The notes under the pieces are model-generated. The model was given only the letters and a program-made list of their open reading frames with translations. It searched no databases and was not told where the DNA came from. Below are positions 1 through 7,737 of a DNA stretch of 64,000 nt, one piece after another (the first letter of the stretch is position 1; each line of letters opens with the position of its first letter). The stretch is from positions 30,355-94,354 of the IMG/VR virus record IMGVR_UViG_3300030060_003910, one strand, 5' to 3'. The position numbers were made by a program, and so were the translations under genes. Source of the stretch: a virus.

Positions 1-2
1 AG

Positions 3-98
3 AAATTGAAGGAGTTTTACAAAACTCATGTTTATACTTGGGTTTCCGAAACTAACCGAGCATGGGTAGCAATTCCACAATTGGAGGAAGAAGAATGA
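3..98 (+). CDS. C-terminal fragment of an upstream gene (left edge)
   Basis: An open frame enters from the left edge and ends at the TGA at 96-98, giving 31 residues that finish in a run of Glu. The stop overlaps the ATG of the next gene (ATGA at 95-98), the same coupling used throughout this arm, so this is very likely the tail of a real gene. Too little is present to assign a function. Confidence 0.6.
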   Translation, partial: KLKEFYKTHVYTWVSETNRAWVAIPQLEEEE

Positions 99-454
99 AC
101 ATTATTATACCCGACCATGCAATACACCGAACAGAATTGAGAATGAAAACTCCTGATATGGAAATGTCAGAAGAAGAAAAACTTGTTGAGCAACACAAAG
201 AAAAGTTTCCCAACCAACATTACATTGTCTATTCTAATTGGACTGATGCTATGCTTTGTTTGAAGCAGAAAGTTTTTATCACCCCAAAATGTCTGGGTGA
301 GTTTAACTACAGCGAAAAGGGTCAAACTCCCACTTGCGATTATTGCGATGAAAGAAACACTTGGATTTTGAAAGAGTTTCACTACGATTTGGAGGATTTG
401 GACTGGTTGATGGAGAACGGCCCATTCGCCCCAAATAAGGAGGTGAAAGAATGA
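95..454 (+). CDS. hypothetical protein, 119 aa
   Basis: The frame is open from position 62, but the start is better placed at ATG 95: it follows GGAGGAAG by a good spacing and overlaps the previous stop. The protein is acidic and has a Cys pair (CDYC) in its second half with another Cys about 30 residues earlier (TPKC), so a small metal site is possible. I do not recognise the family. It is the first full gene of the tightly coupled early operon. Confidence 0.7.
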   Translation: MNIIIPDHAIHRTELRMKTPDMEMSEEEKLVEQHKEKFPNQHYIVYSNWTDAMLCLKQKVFITPKCLGEFNYSEKGQTPTCDYCDERNTWILKEFHYDLEDLDWLMENGPFAPNKEVKE

Positions 455-690
455 AGGTTGAAATTAACGGAATGGATTTCAAAGAATGGATGGTTGCCTT
501 TGAAAAGCAAAGGAACCATATGAACCAAATTATTGCAGAAACTCTTGGTGAAAGTGTTGAAAAAGTCAAGAATGATATGGATAATATGACTCATATTGCT
601 CTTTTATATCATGAAGGGAAAATTTCAGAAGAGGAATTTACTCGTCTAATGACCCAAGAGTTTCCTGAATTAATGGAGGAAGAAGAATGA
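451..690 (+). CDS. hypothetical protein, 79 aa
   Basis: Small acidic, probably all-helical protein. It starts with an ATGA overlap on the preceding gene and ends in a Glu-rich tail that also encodes the ribosome-binding site (GGAGGAAG) of the next gene. No motif recognised. Confidence 0.7.
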   Translation: MKVEINGMDFKEWMVAFEKQRNHMNQIIAETLGESVEKVKNDMDNMTHIALLYHEGKISEEEFTRLMTQEFPELMEEEE

Positions 691-1001
691 CGGAAGAAAA
701 GAAAGACTTTTGGTGGAGAATACCGTGGAATGTTTTAGCAAAAAGACCTGGAGGAATTAGGTATAATCAAGTTTTGACTTGGTTAGAAAATGAACACAAT
801 GAAGCGTATAATCATTGGGTTTCAATTGAAAATGATTATCGTAAAGACTTCACTTTTGGAAATTATGCTCGTATTTTGACTTGGCTAGAAGAGGAATATA
901 TTGAACTATTTATTCAATGGAAGCCAGTCCTTAAACAAATTGAGGTTGAATCGGAAAAATCGGCAAGAGAATTAGCGAGAAAGAGAGGTTGGGTAAAATG
1001 A
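687..1001 (+). CDS. hypothetical protein with an internal duplication, 104 aa
   Basis: The protein contains two copies of a short helical unit: one around residues 28-45 (VLTWLENEHNEAYNHW) and one around residues 61-78 (ILTWLEEEYIELFIQW). The shared pattern is (V/I)LTWLE-E----(A/L)---W, which suggests a two-repeat helical hairpin. It starts with an ATGA overlap and lies directly upstream of the GroES-GroEL pair. Function unknown. Confidence 0.7.
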   Translation: MTEEKKDFWWRIPWNVLAKRPGGIRYNQVLTWLENEHNEAYNHWVSIENDYRKDFTFGNYARILTWLEEEYIELFIQWKPVLKQIEVESEKSARELARKRGWVK

Positions 1002-1216
1002 AGGCTTTAGGTAAATATGCAATAATTAAACTAGAAAACTCTACCTCTAAATCAGGTATTCAGGTTAGGATTGATAGCACAGGTATTGTGCATTCATGTC
1101 CTTCAATGCCTGAAATTGAAGGTAAATTGGTTTTGTTTGATGATAGACACCGTTTCGTATCTCACGATGATATGATTATTGTTTCTACTGAACACTTATT
1201 GGGAGTGATTGAATGA
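998..1216 (+). CDS. GroES-like co-chaperonin, 72 aa
   Basis: This should be the lid of the chaperonin encoded directly downstream. Visible similarities to bacterial GroES (about 97 aa) are an N-terminal strand 'YAIIKLEN', a short KSGIQV segment where the GroES mobile loop carries its GIVL-type hydrophobic tripeptide, a middle 'GKLVLFDD' strand, and a C-terminal 'VSTEHLLGVIE' matching the GroES ending 'MSESDILAIVE'. The roof region is shortened, as in other phage GroES analogues such as T4 gp31-type lids. A TTG at 989 is in frame, but ATG 998 overlaps the previous stop and is preferred. The groES-groEL order and the 4-base overlap with the next gene support the assignment. Confidence 0.72.
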   Translation: MKALGKYAIIKLENSTSKSGIQVRIDSTGIVHSCPSMPEIEGKLVLFDDRHRFVSHDDMIIVSTEHLLGVIE

Positions 1217-2736
1217 TTTTGAATGGAGAAGAAGTAAAGCAAAAGTTGCTACAAGGCATCAATCTGGTTGCTGATACAGTTAAACCAACATTAGGCCCAC
1301 AAGCAAAGACTGTAATTTTGCAGGGTAATCCTCCAATTGTGATTAATGATGGAGTGACGATTACGAAATATATTTCCCATGACGACCCTTATGTTCAAAT
1401 GGGAGTTCAATTAGTTCAAAATTTAGCAAGTAAAGCCCAAGAAGGTTCAGGCGATGGAACAACAACCGCCTGTATTCTTGCACAGGCTTTTTGTAATGAA
1501 TTAATGAGTAATGAAGAACAAATGACCACGCATGACTTTAACCTTCTAATGGACTCTCTTCGTGAGCAAACAATTAATTTCTTAGACGGTATCTCTATGA
1601 CTGTTGATGATTCGGATATTCTAAATGTTGCTACAATTGCGGCAAACAATGATGCTTCTCTTGGCTATTTGATTCAAGAAGCGTTTAATACGGTTGGTCG
1701 TGATGGTGTGATTACTGTTGAGGAATCTAATGATTATCAAACTCAATTGATTCTTCGTGAAGGTATGGAAATCCAAGAAGGATATTTGAGTCATCTTATG
1801 TGCAATACGGAAAGTGGAAAGGTTGAGTTTAATAATCCCGTTGTTTTCATGTCAAATATGGGCCTTCGTCATTTTAAAGACATCATGCCTTTGCTTGAAT
1901 ATTCAGCGAGTCAAAGCCGACCTCTTTTGATTATGTGCAAAGGTATGGATGGTTCAGCACTTAACAATTTGATTATGAATCTAATCAATAAGACTGTTGA
2001 ATGTGCAGTAGTGATGGCTCCTAATTTCGGAGATGCTCAGATTGATGAATTGTCGGATATTCAATCATTAATTGGTGGTAAAGTCTTTGTTGAAGAAAGC
2101 AAAGACGATTCAAAACTCTTTACTGAAACCGATTTGGGAACCTGTTCCAAGGTCATTATCACAAAAGAAACTACGACTTTTATTGGCGGAGAAGGCAAAA
2201 CCGAAGATAGAATTAAAGCCCTGAAAGAACAGGCACTTGATTTGAAAGGACATGACTTGGCTCGGATTAAATCAAGAGTAGCCCGCCTCAAAGGTGGAAT
2301 TGCTACTATCAAGGTTGGTGCATCTTCATCAATTGAAATGCGAGAAAAGAAAGAACGACTTGATGATGCACTTCACGCAACAAAGGCCGCTTTGGAAGAA
2401 GGTATTGTTGTTGGTGGTGGTGTCCCATTTATTCGTCTTGCTTATGCAATTGAAGCACCCGAATGGTTCAGAAAGTCTGTTGTAAAACCTTATCGTGTTT
2501 TGATGGATAATGCAAACTACACCGAGCAAACAAGGGTTGTAGGGTTTGAAATTGAAAAGACAATTGATGGAACAAATCCTAATTGGGGATTCAATGCAGT
2601 TTCATGTCAGCATGAAGATTTGTTTAAGGCAGGAGTCTTTGACCCCGTGAAGGTTTCCAAGAATAGTTTCTTGGCGGCATTGTCAATTGCTCAGTTGTTT
2701 TATTCAACAGATGTTGCAGTATTAGTGGAGGAATAA
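1213..2736 (+). CDS. groEL: Group I chaperonin (GroEL/Hsp60-like), 507 aa
   Basis: ATP-driven folding chamber, cytoplasmic, probably for viral structural or replication proteins. It is clearly group I and not the archaeal thermosome. The ATP site motif GDGTTT is intact, preceded by a TLGP segment and DGVTI. The C-terminal equatorial part carries RVARLKGG, IKVGA, MREKKERLDDALHATKAA and EEGIVVGGG, which line up with GroEL. It is shorter than E. coli GroEL (548 aa) and lacks the GGM-repeat tail. The start ATG at 1213 overlaps the stop of the GroES-like gene. Chaperonins are reported in magrovirus-like genomes; the pairing with a matching lid gene is the notable point here. Confidence 0.95.
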   Translation: MILNGEEVKQKLLQGINLVADTVKPTLGPQAKTVILQGNPPIVINDGVTITKYISHDDPYVQMGVQLVQNLASKAQEGSGDGTTTACILAQAFCNELMSNEEQMTTHDFNLLMDSLREQTINFLDGISMTVDDSDILNVATIAANNDASLGYLIQEAFNTVGRDGVITVEESNDYQTQLILREGMEIQEGYLSHLMCNTESGKVEFNNPVVFMSNMGLRHFKDIMPLLEYSASQSRPLLIMCKGMDGSALNNLIMNLINKTVECAVVMAPNFGDAQIDELSDIQSLIGGKVFVEESKDDSKLFTETDLGTCSKVIITKETTTFIGGEGKTEDRIKALKEQALDLKGHDLARIKSRVARLKGGIATIKVGASSSIEMREKKERLDDALHATKAALEEGIVVGGGVPFIRLAYAIEAPEWFRKSVVKPYRVLMDNANYTEQTRVVGFEIEKTIDGTNPNWGFNAVSCQHEDLFKAGVFDPVKVSKNSFLAALSIAQLFYSTDVAVLVEE

Positions 2737-2738
2737 AA

Positions 2739-2906
2739 ATGGATAAAGTAACATTAGAAGAACTTAGAGAGTTAAGAGATGAAGGGATGCTACCGTTTAT
2801 GATGTATGGTTGGGCTATACGCAAAGGAATTCCCAAAGATAAAATTGATGAAGAAGTCGCTAAATTAGAAAAAGCGATTAATGAAATGCTTGAACAGGAG
2901 GAATAA
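2739..2906 (+). CDS. hypothetical protein, 55 aa
   Basis: Short frame with GGAGGAA just upstream of its ATG. The translation is charged and helical, with a central Met/aromatic patch (LPFMMYGWAIRKG) and an acidic C-terminus. Spacing to both neighbours is 2 bases. Function unknown. Confidence 0.6.
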   Translation: MDKVTLEELRELRDEGMLPFMMYGWAIRKGIPKDKIDEEVAKLEKAINEMLEQEE

Positions 2907-2908
2907 AC

Positions 2909-3130
2909 ATGGTTAAAAAATTAGAAGATATGGGTTATGTTAAAATTTCCGAGTATGAGAAAATACAATTATTTAACAAAGATGCTGATTTTGACGAACT
3001 AGACGCTATTTTATATCTTACTGACGGTATTTCTCGTGAGAGTTTTAATATTCTTGATGAATTTGTGGAAGTTTGGCTACCAAGAGAGTATTTCTTTCCA
3101 AATAATGTGGAAGAACTAAAGGAGGATTAA
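2909..3130 (+). CDS. hypothetical protein, 73 aa
   Basis: Preceded by CAGGAGGAATAAAC. Small acidic protein, no recognised motif, ending in KED followed by the ribosome-binding site of the next small gene. Confidence 0.6.
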   Translation: MVKKLEDMGYVKISEYEKIQLFNKDADFDELDAILYLTDGISRESFNILDEFVEVWLPREYFFPNNVEELKED

Positions 3131-3132
3131 AT

Positions 3133-3264
3133 ATGTTAGATGCTTTAAATATTTTACTAGATAGCGAAATTGTGAGAATGACTGTTGTTTATGCTGATGG
3201 TTCACTAGATATTTTAATTAGGCAAAAAGACGGGACATTTAGTGTAGAAAGGAGGAATCGTTGA
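3133..3264 (+). CDS. hypothetical protein, 43 aa
   Basis: ATG two bases after the previous stop, preceded by AAAGGAGGATT. The product looks like a small beta-rich peptide (alternating VRMTVVYADGSLDILIRQ). Its stop overlaps the next ATG (TGATG). Function unknown. Confidence 0.5.
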   Translation: MLDALNILLDSEIVRMTVVYADGSLDILIRQKDGTFSVERRNR

Positions 3265-3380
3265 TGGAATGTCCAAATTGTAAGAGAAGTATTATTCCTC
3301 ATTTTGGTGGGTATCATATGCGAAGATATGGTATGTGTCAGGATTGTTGGGAATTAAAACTCAAGGAGACTAAGAAATGA
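3264..3380 (+). CDS. zinc-ribbon microprotein, 38 aa
   Basis: Contains two CxxC knuckles (CPNC near residue 3 and CQDC near residue 25), the arrangement of a small zinc ribbon. An AGGAGG lies upstream. It overlaps the next gene by ATGA. Such proteins are often nucleic-acid or protein adaptors, but no specific role can be read. Confidence 0.55.
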   Translation: MECPNCKRSIIPHFGGYHMRRYGMCQDCWELKLKETKK

Positions 3381-3775
3381 AAGAGAAAGCAATTACTGTT
3401 GTTTTACCTGCGCCACACAAGCAAAGGATAAAATGCCCTATTTGTGAAGGAAATAAATGTAAAGTCTGCAATATGTCTGGGGAACTAGGTATTAATGTAG
3501 CACCAAAGATTCCGATTCAAAGGGCGCATATTATCAAATATGTTGCTGAAAATATGCACGAAGTAGCAAAGGAAATTACTCGCAAATATGGTTTAGTGCC
3601 TGAAGTTAATACGGCTGAAGTGATAGAAGTAAATGGAGGACAATTTGAAGTTGTTCAGATTTCTAGTCTTGGTGGTGTTTGCTGGGTTGTAAATCGCTTG
3701 GATGATTTAGATACTCCAAGATACTTTACATCAAAACAGGAACTTGACAAGTTTAAACAGGGGTGGATGAATTGA
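3377..3775 (+). CDS. zinc-finger hypothetical protein, 132 aa
   Basis: N-terminal half of a DnaJ-like zinc finger: CPIC followed closely by CKVCNMSGE (about residues 20-36). The rest is a mixed alpha/beta domain without a motif I recognise. Four Cys in CxxC pairs would hold one zinc. Confidence 0.65.
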   Translation: MKEKAITVVLPAPHKQRIKCPICEGNKCKVCNMSGELGINVAPKIPIQRAHIIKYVAENMHEVAKEITRKYGLVPEVNTAEVIEVNGGQFEVVQISSLGGVCWVVNRLDDLDTPRYFTSKQELDKFKQGWMN

Positions 3776-3789
3776 TAGAAGGAGATGAA

Positions 3790-3912
3790 TTGATAGACTT
3801 TGATAGATGGTTTTTAAAAACCTATCCTCCCAAAAACATTAGAGACATTATTATGGAAAAAGGATTCTTTCATAAGATACTATTTCCTATTTATTCGGAG
3901 GAAGAGGAATGA
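3790..3912 (+). CDS. hypothetical protein, 40 aa, TTG start
   Basis: No ATG start is available in this frame. A TTG at 3790 follows GGAG at 3781 with normal spacing; a second TTG at 3772 overlaps the previous stop and would add six residues. The product is a short aromatic/basic peptide ending EEEE, and its stop overlaps the next ATG. It fills an otherwise empty 130-base gap in a gapless operon, which is the main support. Confidence 0.4.
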   Translation: MIDFDRWFLKTYPPKNIRDIIMEKGFFHKILFPIYSEEEE

Positions 3913-4121
3913 CAGATGAATTAGAAGTAAAAGGAACCATAGTCCGTAATGCTGAACTGGACTGTAAAATAAAGCGTGGTGTCTATTGGAACATAGATGT
4001 CATGGATATTCGTTGGTATCGTAATGACAAGCCAACAAATAAAGGCATTCGTTTGAATGTTGATGAAGCAAAATTGTTATTACAAATTTTAAGGAGAGAA
4101 TTAGATGAAGAGAGTAAGTGA
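3909..4121 (+). CDS. PC4-like single-stranded DNA-binding protein, 70 aa
   Basis: The second half reads 'IDVMDIRWYRNDKPTNKGI' followed by LNVDEAKLLLQIL. This matches the PC4/p15 (transcriptional coactivator) fold: an IR-x-(W/Y)Y strand, a P-(T)-x-KGI turn and a C-terminal helix. PC4-family proteins bind ssDNA as dimers and in phages act in replication or recombination. The assignment is by pattern only. It sits in an operon of small early genes. Confidence 0.55.
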   Translation: MTDELEVKGTIVRNAELDCKIKRGVYWNIDVMDIRWYRNDKPTNKGIRLNVDEAKLLLQILRRELDEESK

Positions 4122-4365
4122 TGTTCAATCAAAGAAAAGCCTACGGGCGGCAAATGAAGAAAGACAATATGGGCATAATGCTGTTCCTCGGTTTGGAAAC
4201 TGTGCTGGAAAAATTATTGATTTGTTTGCTATTTATGTTGAAGAAAGTATGACTGTTCCGCCTAAAGGTGGAAGAGGTTGTCGTGTTCAAAAAGAACATA
4301 TTGATTTGTGTTTCGGTAAGTTTTATCAGGCTATGAGAGAATTTATGGATGGTGAAAAAGAATGA
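4105..4365 (+). CDS. hypothetical protein, 86 aa
   Basis: Overlaps the preceding gene by 17 bases; an AAGGAGAG ribosome-binding site lies inside the preceding gene. Basic N-terminus and a Gly-rich centre with two Cys. Family not recognised. Confidence 0.6.
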   Translation: MKRVSDVQSKKSLRAANEERQYGHNAVPRFGNCAGKIIDLFAIYVEESMTVPPKGGRGCRVQKEHIDLCFGKFYQAMREFMDGEKE

Positions 4366-4517
4366 CTGAGAAATTTAAAAAAGGAGAGTTTTTGTATATG
4401 GAATTGACAACATGGTTATTAGAACACTTTAAAGATGTTTATGATGATTATCAATTAAATGCTGCTGAAGCACACATTCAAAAGTGGAGAAAATACATAA
4501 AGGGTGATAAAGAATGA
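4362..4517 (+). CDS. hypothetical protein, 51 aa
   Basis: Short frame joined by ATGA overlaps at both ends. An internal ATG at codon 13 has the better ribosome-binding site (AAAGGAGAG), so the product may be only 39 aa. Predicted helical, with Trp and Tyr. Confidence 0.5.
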   Translation: MTEKFKKGEFLYMELTTWLLEHFKDVYDDYQLNAAEAHIQKWRKYIKGDKE

Positions 4518-4867
4518 ATAAACTTTACTTGATTACAACCAACAATAAGAAGTTTGATTCTTGGGCTAAACAATTGAAGAAGAACCTCAAGGGACTAGCC
4601 CTTGACCACTTCAATTCAGGATATAATGATGTAGTTAATGGAAACTATTTGGCGAGAGCCTCTTTTGTTTGTTATTGGGAAATCTATTCAAATGATTCTC
4701 TAGCAAGATTAGCACCAGCCATTACCCAAGCATCATTTATTCATATGTTGCATAGGTTCATGGAAATGGAAATGCACGAAGAAGTGAGAGTTGTTGAGCA
4801 ATTAATGATGAATTTCTTGCGGCTCCTTCAAAGACTAGAAGGAGAGGAAAATAATGAAGAAGAGTGA
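4514..4867 (+). CDS. hypothetical protein, 117 aa
   Basis: Helical protein with an acidic C-terminus. Coupled to the previous gene by ATGA; the next gene starts inside its last 14 bases. No motif recognised. Confidence 0.65.
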   Translation: MNKLYLITTNNKKFDSWAKQLKKNLKGLALDHFNSGYNDVVNGNYLARASFVCYWEIYSNDSLARLAPAITQASFIHMLHRFMEMEMHEEVRVVEQLMMNFLRLLQRLEGEENNEEE

Positions 4868-5096
4868 TTGGGTCTATCTAGCAAACGCTATGTGGACTTA
4901 TTCAGAAAGAAATGAAGGAAAAATCAGTATACTTCTAAAACAACTGATTAAAGAAATAAATAATAATAAGGAGATGATTGAAAATGACATGGGAAAATAT
5001 GAGCAGAATGCTACAAGCAACAGACCAATTGACACCGACTCAACAAATAAGTCGGATTTCAAGAGACTTGGAAACATTCACGACGGAGAAGAATAG
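4854..5096 (+). CDS. hypothetical protein, 80 aa, long overlap with ligase
   Basis: Starts after AGAAGGAGAGG within the end of the preceding gene. Its last ~113 bases overlap the N-terminal codons of the DNA ligase in another frame. Only the first ~45 residues look like an ordinary helical protein; the overlapping part is low-complexity and polar. Either the gene really overlaps, or the ligase starts further downstream than annotated here. Confidence 0.45.
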   Translation: MKKSDWVYLANAMWTYSERNEGKISILLKQLIKEINNNKEMIENDMGKYEQNATSNRPIDTDSTNKSDFKRLGNIHDGEE

Positions 5097-6525
5097 CCCT
5101 TCTTTGGTTTTGCAGATTCTTGACAAAGATAAACTGGAAGCAAATAGCCTCGGTTTAGCAAAGGCAAAGAAATGGATGGCTAAAATCTTTGATGTTTTTG
5201 ATGATGAAATTGATGGATTGATGTATGCCCACGATGATTTGGGCGAAGCAATTTATCACCTTGACCCATCAGCAGAAAAACAACGAACCATTTCTGTTCA
5301 GTATGTTCATCGTATTTTGAACATGAACTGCGGAAAGATTGATTCTAACGAGTTTTCTATTCTTGAGGAATCAATTTTGGCTATGTCTGCAAATGCACGA
5401 CGCTGGTTCATTCGGTATATGCTAAGAACGCCACGAAATGGAATCAATGAAGGAACCGTTGCGAAGATTATCGCCAAGCACTACAATAAGAAGCAAGCAG
5501 ATGTTAAGAAACATTTGAACTTCAATTCTGTTGAGGTGGTTTGTTATCACTATAATGCTGGTTCCAATCCTCCATGTAATCTAACCTATGGAAAATTCAT
5601 CAAACCAATGCTTGCTAAGGAAGTTCCGATGAATAAGTGGCCTACTAACTTTGTTGTTGATTACAAATACGATGGAAACAGATACCAAATTCATATTGAT
5701 GGCGACAAAACTATGATTTTTAATCGTAAAGGTAAAATCGTAACTCAGCAATTCCCTGATGTTGTTGAATTGGTTCAAGAGTATGATGTTGAAAATGCTA
5801 TTCTTGATGGTGAAATCTATCCTATCTTGGAAAATGGCGCACCTGCACCTCATAAGCAAATGGGAACAAGGGTTCATTCAAAGAATATTCAAGAGGCTAT
5901 GGAAAGAGTCAAGGTTGAATGGGTCATTTTTGATTGTCTCATGTTGAACAACGAAACAGTCATGGATTTGTCATATACGGAACGGTTGGAGAAGATGAAA
6001 GACCTGCCGAATCAAGCACACCGAATCACCGAGGGCGACATTATGGCCTTTTACCATGAAGCAATCAACGAAGGGTTTGAAGGAATCATCGTTAAGGATG
6101 CAAGCCAACCTTATCAATCAGGAAAACGCTCCGTTTTCTGGGCTAAATATAAACCTCCGCAGATTAATCTTGATGTTGTTATCCTCTCCGCAAAATATGG
6201 GGAAGGTAAGCGGTCAAATGTTTTCGGCACTTACGAGTTAGGCGTGAGGGCTAATAATGGTTATCACAGCGTCGGATGGTGTGGAACAGGCTTCTCGGAT
6301 AGCGATTTAATCAACCTCACGAACACGCTACGGCGTAATGTTGAATCCTTTGACAACGGGCGATTCTTTGTTTCGCCTGTTGTTATTCTTGAAGTTAAGG
6401 CTGATTTGGTTAGCCGTGATGAAAAAGGCAACTTGGGTCTAAGGTTCCCAAGATGTGTCCGTATTCGTGATGATAAATTTGTTGCGGATATTAATACCTT
6501 GAATGATGTGGAGAGATTAGAATGA
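4984..6525 (+). CDS. lig: ATP-dependent DNA ligase (early, replication type), 513 aa
   Basis: Seals nicks in DNA using ATP through an enzyme-AMP intermediate; probably joins Okazaki fragments or repairs replicating viral DNA. Nucleotidyltransferase motifs are intact: motif I KYDGNR (Lys near residue 228), motif III LDGEIYP, motif IIIa WVIFDCLML, motif IV EGIIVKD and motif V WAKYKPP, followed by an OB domain. About 200 N-terminal residues form the helical DNA-binding domain typical of archaeal/eukaryotic ligases. ATG 4984 is preferred over an in-frame TTG at 4978 (GGAG lies near 4970). A second, different ligase lies in the late arm. Confidence 0.95.
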   Translation: MTWENMSRMLQATDQLTPTQQISRISRDLETFTTEKNSPSLVLQILDKDKLEANSLGLAKAKKWMAKIFDVFDDEIDGLMYAHDDLGEAIYHLDPSAEKQRTISVQYVHRILNMNCGKIDSNEFSILEESILAMSANARRWFIRYMLRTPRNGINEGTVAKIIAKHYNKKQADVKKHLNFNSVEVVCYHYNAGSNPPCNLTYGKFIKPMLAKEVPMNKWPTNFVVDYKYDGNRYQIHIDGDKTMIFNRKGKIVTQQFPDVVELVQEYDVENAILDGEIYPILENGAPAPHKQMGTRVHSKNIQEAMERVKVEWVIFDCLMLNNETVMDLSYTERLEKMKDLPNQAHRITEGDIMAFYHEAINEGFEGIIVKDASQPYQSGKRSVFWAKYKPPQINLDVVILSAKYGEGKRSNVFGTYELGVRANNGYHSVGWCGTGFSDSDLINLTNTLRRNVESFDNGRFFVSPVVILEVKADLVSRDEKGNLGLRFPRCVRIRDDKFVADINTLNDVERLE

Positions 6526-6896
6526 AAGAAGAATCAGCAGTATGGAATACAAAGTATTTTGCAGACCAACATGGGCGTTGTAGGAAAATTTCTGAAATGA
6601 GTATGAAACAAACAGATATAGCAATTAGGTCTTCATTTACAAGAATGAAGACCTCTATGCTACATTTAGAAAGACTTTACCATAGAAGATTTGTTTTGAA
6701 GCAGAAATTAGGAGAAGAAGATTACATGGTGAGAAACCATAAGCAAAAGATTATTCAAAATCTTGGTCTGAAATCGGAACTTGAAAAGAATGAACATATG
6801 CAACAGATTCTTCTAACTGCTCTCACTTTCATTGAAAGCGGAAAGGATATTTCTTTGATTAAGGCTGTTCTTGAACAAGCGAGGGATGATGAATGA
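6522..6896 (+). CDS. hypothetical helical protein, 124 aa
   Basis: ATGA overlap with the ligase gene at its start and with the histone-fold gene at its end. Basic N-terminal half and coiled-coil-like stretches; no recognised domain. Its position between ligase and a histone-like protein suggests a DNA-associated role, but that is inference. Confidence 0.65.
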   Translation: MKEESAVWNTKYFADQHGRCRKISEMSMKQTDIAIRSSFTRMKTSMLHLERLYHRRFVLKQKLGEEDYMVRNHKQKIIQNLGLKSELEKNEHMQQILLTALTFIESGKDISLIKAVLEQARDDE

Positions 6897-7336
6897 TTCA
6901 ACAAGGAGAAATGACAATTATTGATGCAATTACTTACAGGTGTTTAAAAATTGATGAAGATGGCTATGCTCATCTAAAAAATATTCTGCATGAACAAGGC
7001 CGACCTAAGTTAGTTTTACAGAAGTATTGTCCTTATATTAAGGATAATCAAATCATTGTTCCTGAAAAGCCTGCCTATAAGAAACCAAAACCTACCACTA
7101 AAATTAATGTAACTCAGTTAATTAAAGAAACAACCGACCTTCAAGTTTCAAATGAGGCAAAATATTTTATTACTCAATGGGTTGAAACAGCGATTGCCAA
7201 CCTTATTAGCAACGCAGAAGAAAACGCAATTGAAAGGGGAGAGTCTCGCTTAACGGCCGCTCACTTCTTTTGGCTTGAAACAAATACTGCACCTAATGGT
7301 TATTGGCCTTCAAATACACAATATATGCAGGACTGA
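6893..7336 (+). CDS. protein with a C-terminal histone fold, 147 aa
   Basis: Residues about 70-130 align without gaps through helices 1 and 2 with archaeal histones of the HMfB type: LIKETTDLQVSNEAK corresponds to IIKDAGAERVSDDAR, then a long amphipathic helix of the same length. The loop and third helix follow as GESRLTAAHFF against GRKTIKAEDIE, one residue shorter in the loop. The first ~65 residues are a separate unknown domain joined by a Pro/Lys linker (KPAYKKPKPTTK). Archaeal histones wrap DNA as dimers and multimers; here it could compact viral DNA or act as a transcription factor of the NF-Y/HMf class. Identification is by eye and needs a profile search. Confidence 0.55.
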   Translation: MIQQGEMTIIDAITYRCLKIDEDGYAHLKNILHEQGRPKLVLQKYCPYIKDNQIIVPEKPAYKKPKPTTKINVTQLIKETTDLQVSNEAKYFITQWVETAIANLISNAEENAIERGESRLTAAHFFWLETNTAPNGYWPSNTQYMQD

Positions 7337-7341
7337 TATTT

Positions 7342-7737
7342 ATGTATAGTAAAGATATGCTAATTGGTATCTTACTAACTGCTGGTAAGTTGGATTTTAA
7401 TATTGAAAGAGCAAGTGATTCTCAAATTGGTTATCGTGTAAGAGTGAAAATTATCCTTCGTGCTGAAGAATCATTTCTTAGGGCCGTTGAAAGAACGCTT
7501 TTTCAACATGAGATTACTTCTTCTTACAAAGAAAAAGAGTCAAAGACAAGACCAAAGCCCATTCTAAAGATTGGCGGAATCAAAAATCTGTATAAATTGA
7601 CAGAATTGGTTCCTGTATTACCTGACGCAAAAGGAGACTGGGGAACATTTAGAGAACTGGTTGAATTAATATCAGAGAATAAACATAGAACATCAAGTGG
7701 ACTTGATAGAATATTTGAATTGAAAGGGGTCATTTAA
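7342..7737 (+). CDS. degenerate LAGLIDADG-fold protein, 131 aa
   Basis: The N-terminal 'MLIGILLTAGKLDFNI' sits where a LAGLIDADG helix would be, followed by the beta-rich half-domain and the C-terminal pattern KIGGIKNLYKLTELV with 'FRELVELISENKHRTSSGL'. These are typical of single-motif LAGLIDADG proteins. The catalytic acidic residue (penultimate D of LAGLIDADG) is Ala here, so cleavage activity is unlikely and a DNA-binding or structural role is more plausible. ATG 7342 is used: the frame is open further upstream, but that would overlap the histone-fold gene. Its stop overlaps the next start (TAATG). Confidence 0.5.
   Translation: MYSKDMLIGILLTAGKLDFNIERASDSQIGYRVRVKIILRAEESFLRAVERTLFQHEITSSYKEKESKTRPKPILKIGGIKNLYKLTELVPVLPDAKGDWGTFRELVELISENKHRTSSGLDRIFELKGVI

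Noticed and set aside
62-94. Upstream start at 62 for the first full gene
   Set aside because: ATG 95 has GGAGGAAG and the ATGA coupling; the extra 11 residues overlap the end of the previous frame.
1213-2736. Archaeal thermosome (group II chaperonin)
   Set aside because: Motif set, equatorial C-terminal block and the GroES-like partner match group I; no group II helical protrusion sequence is seen.
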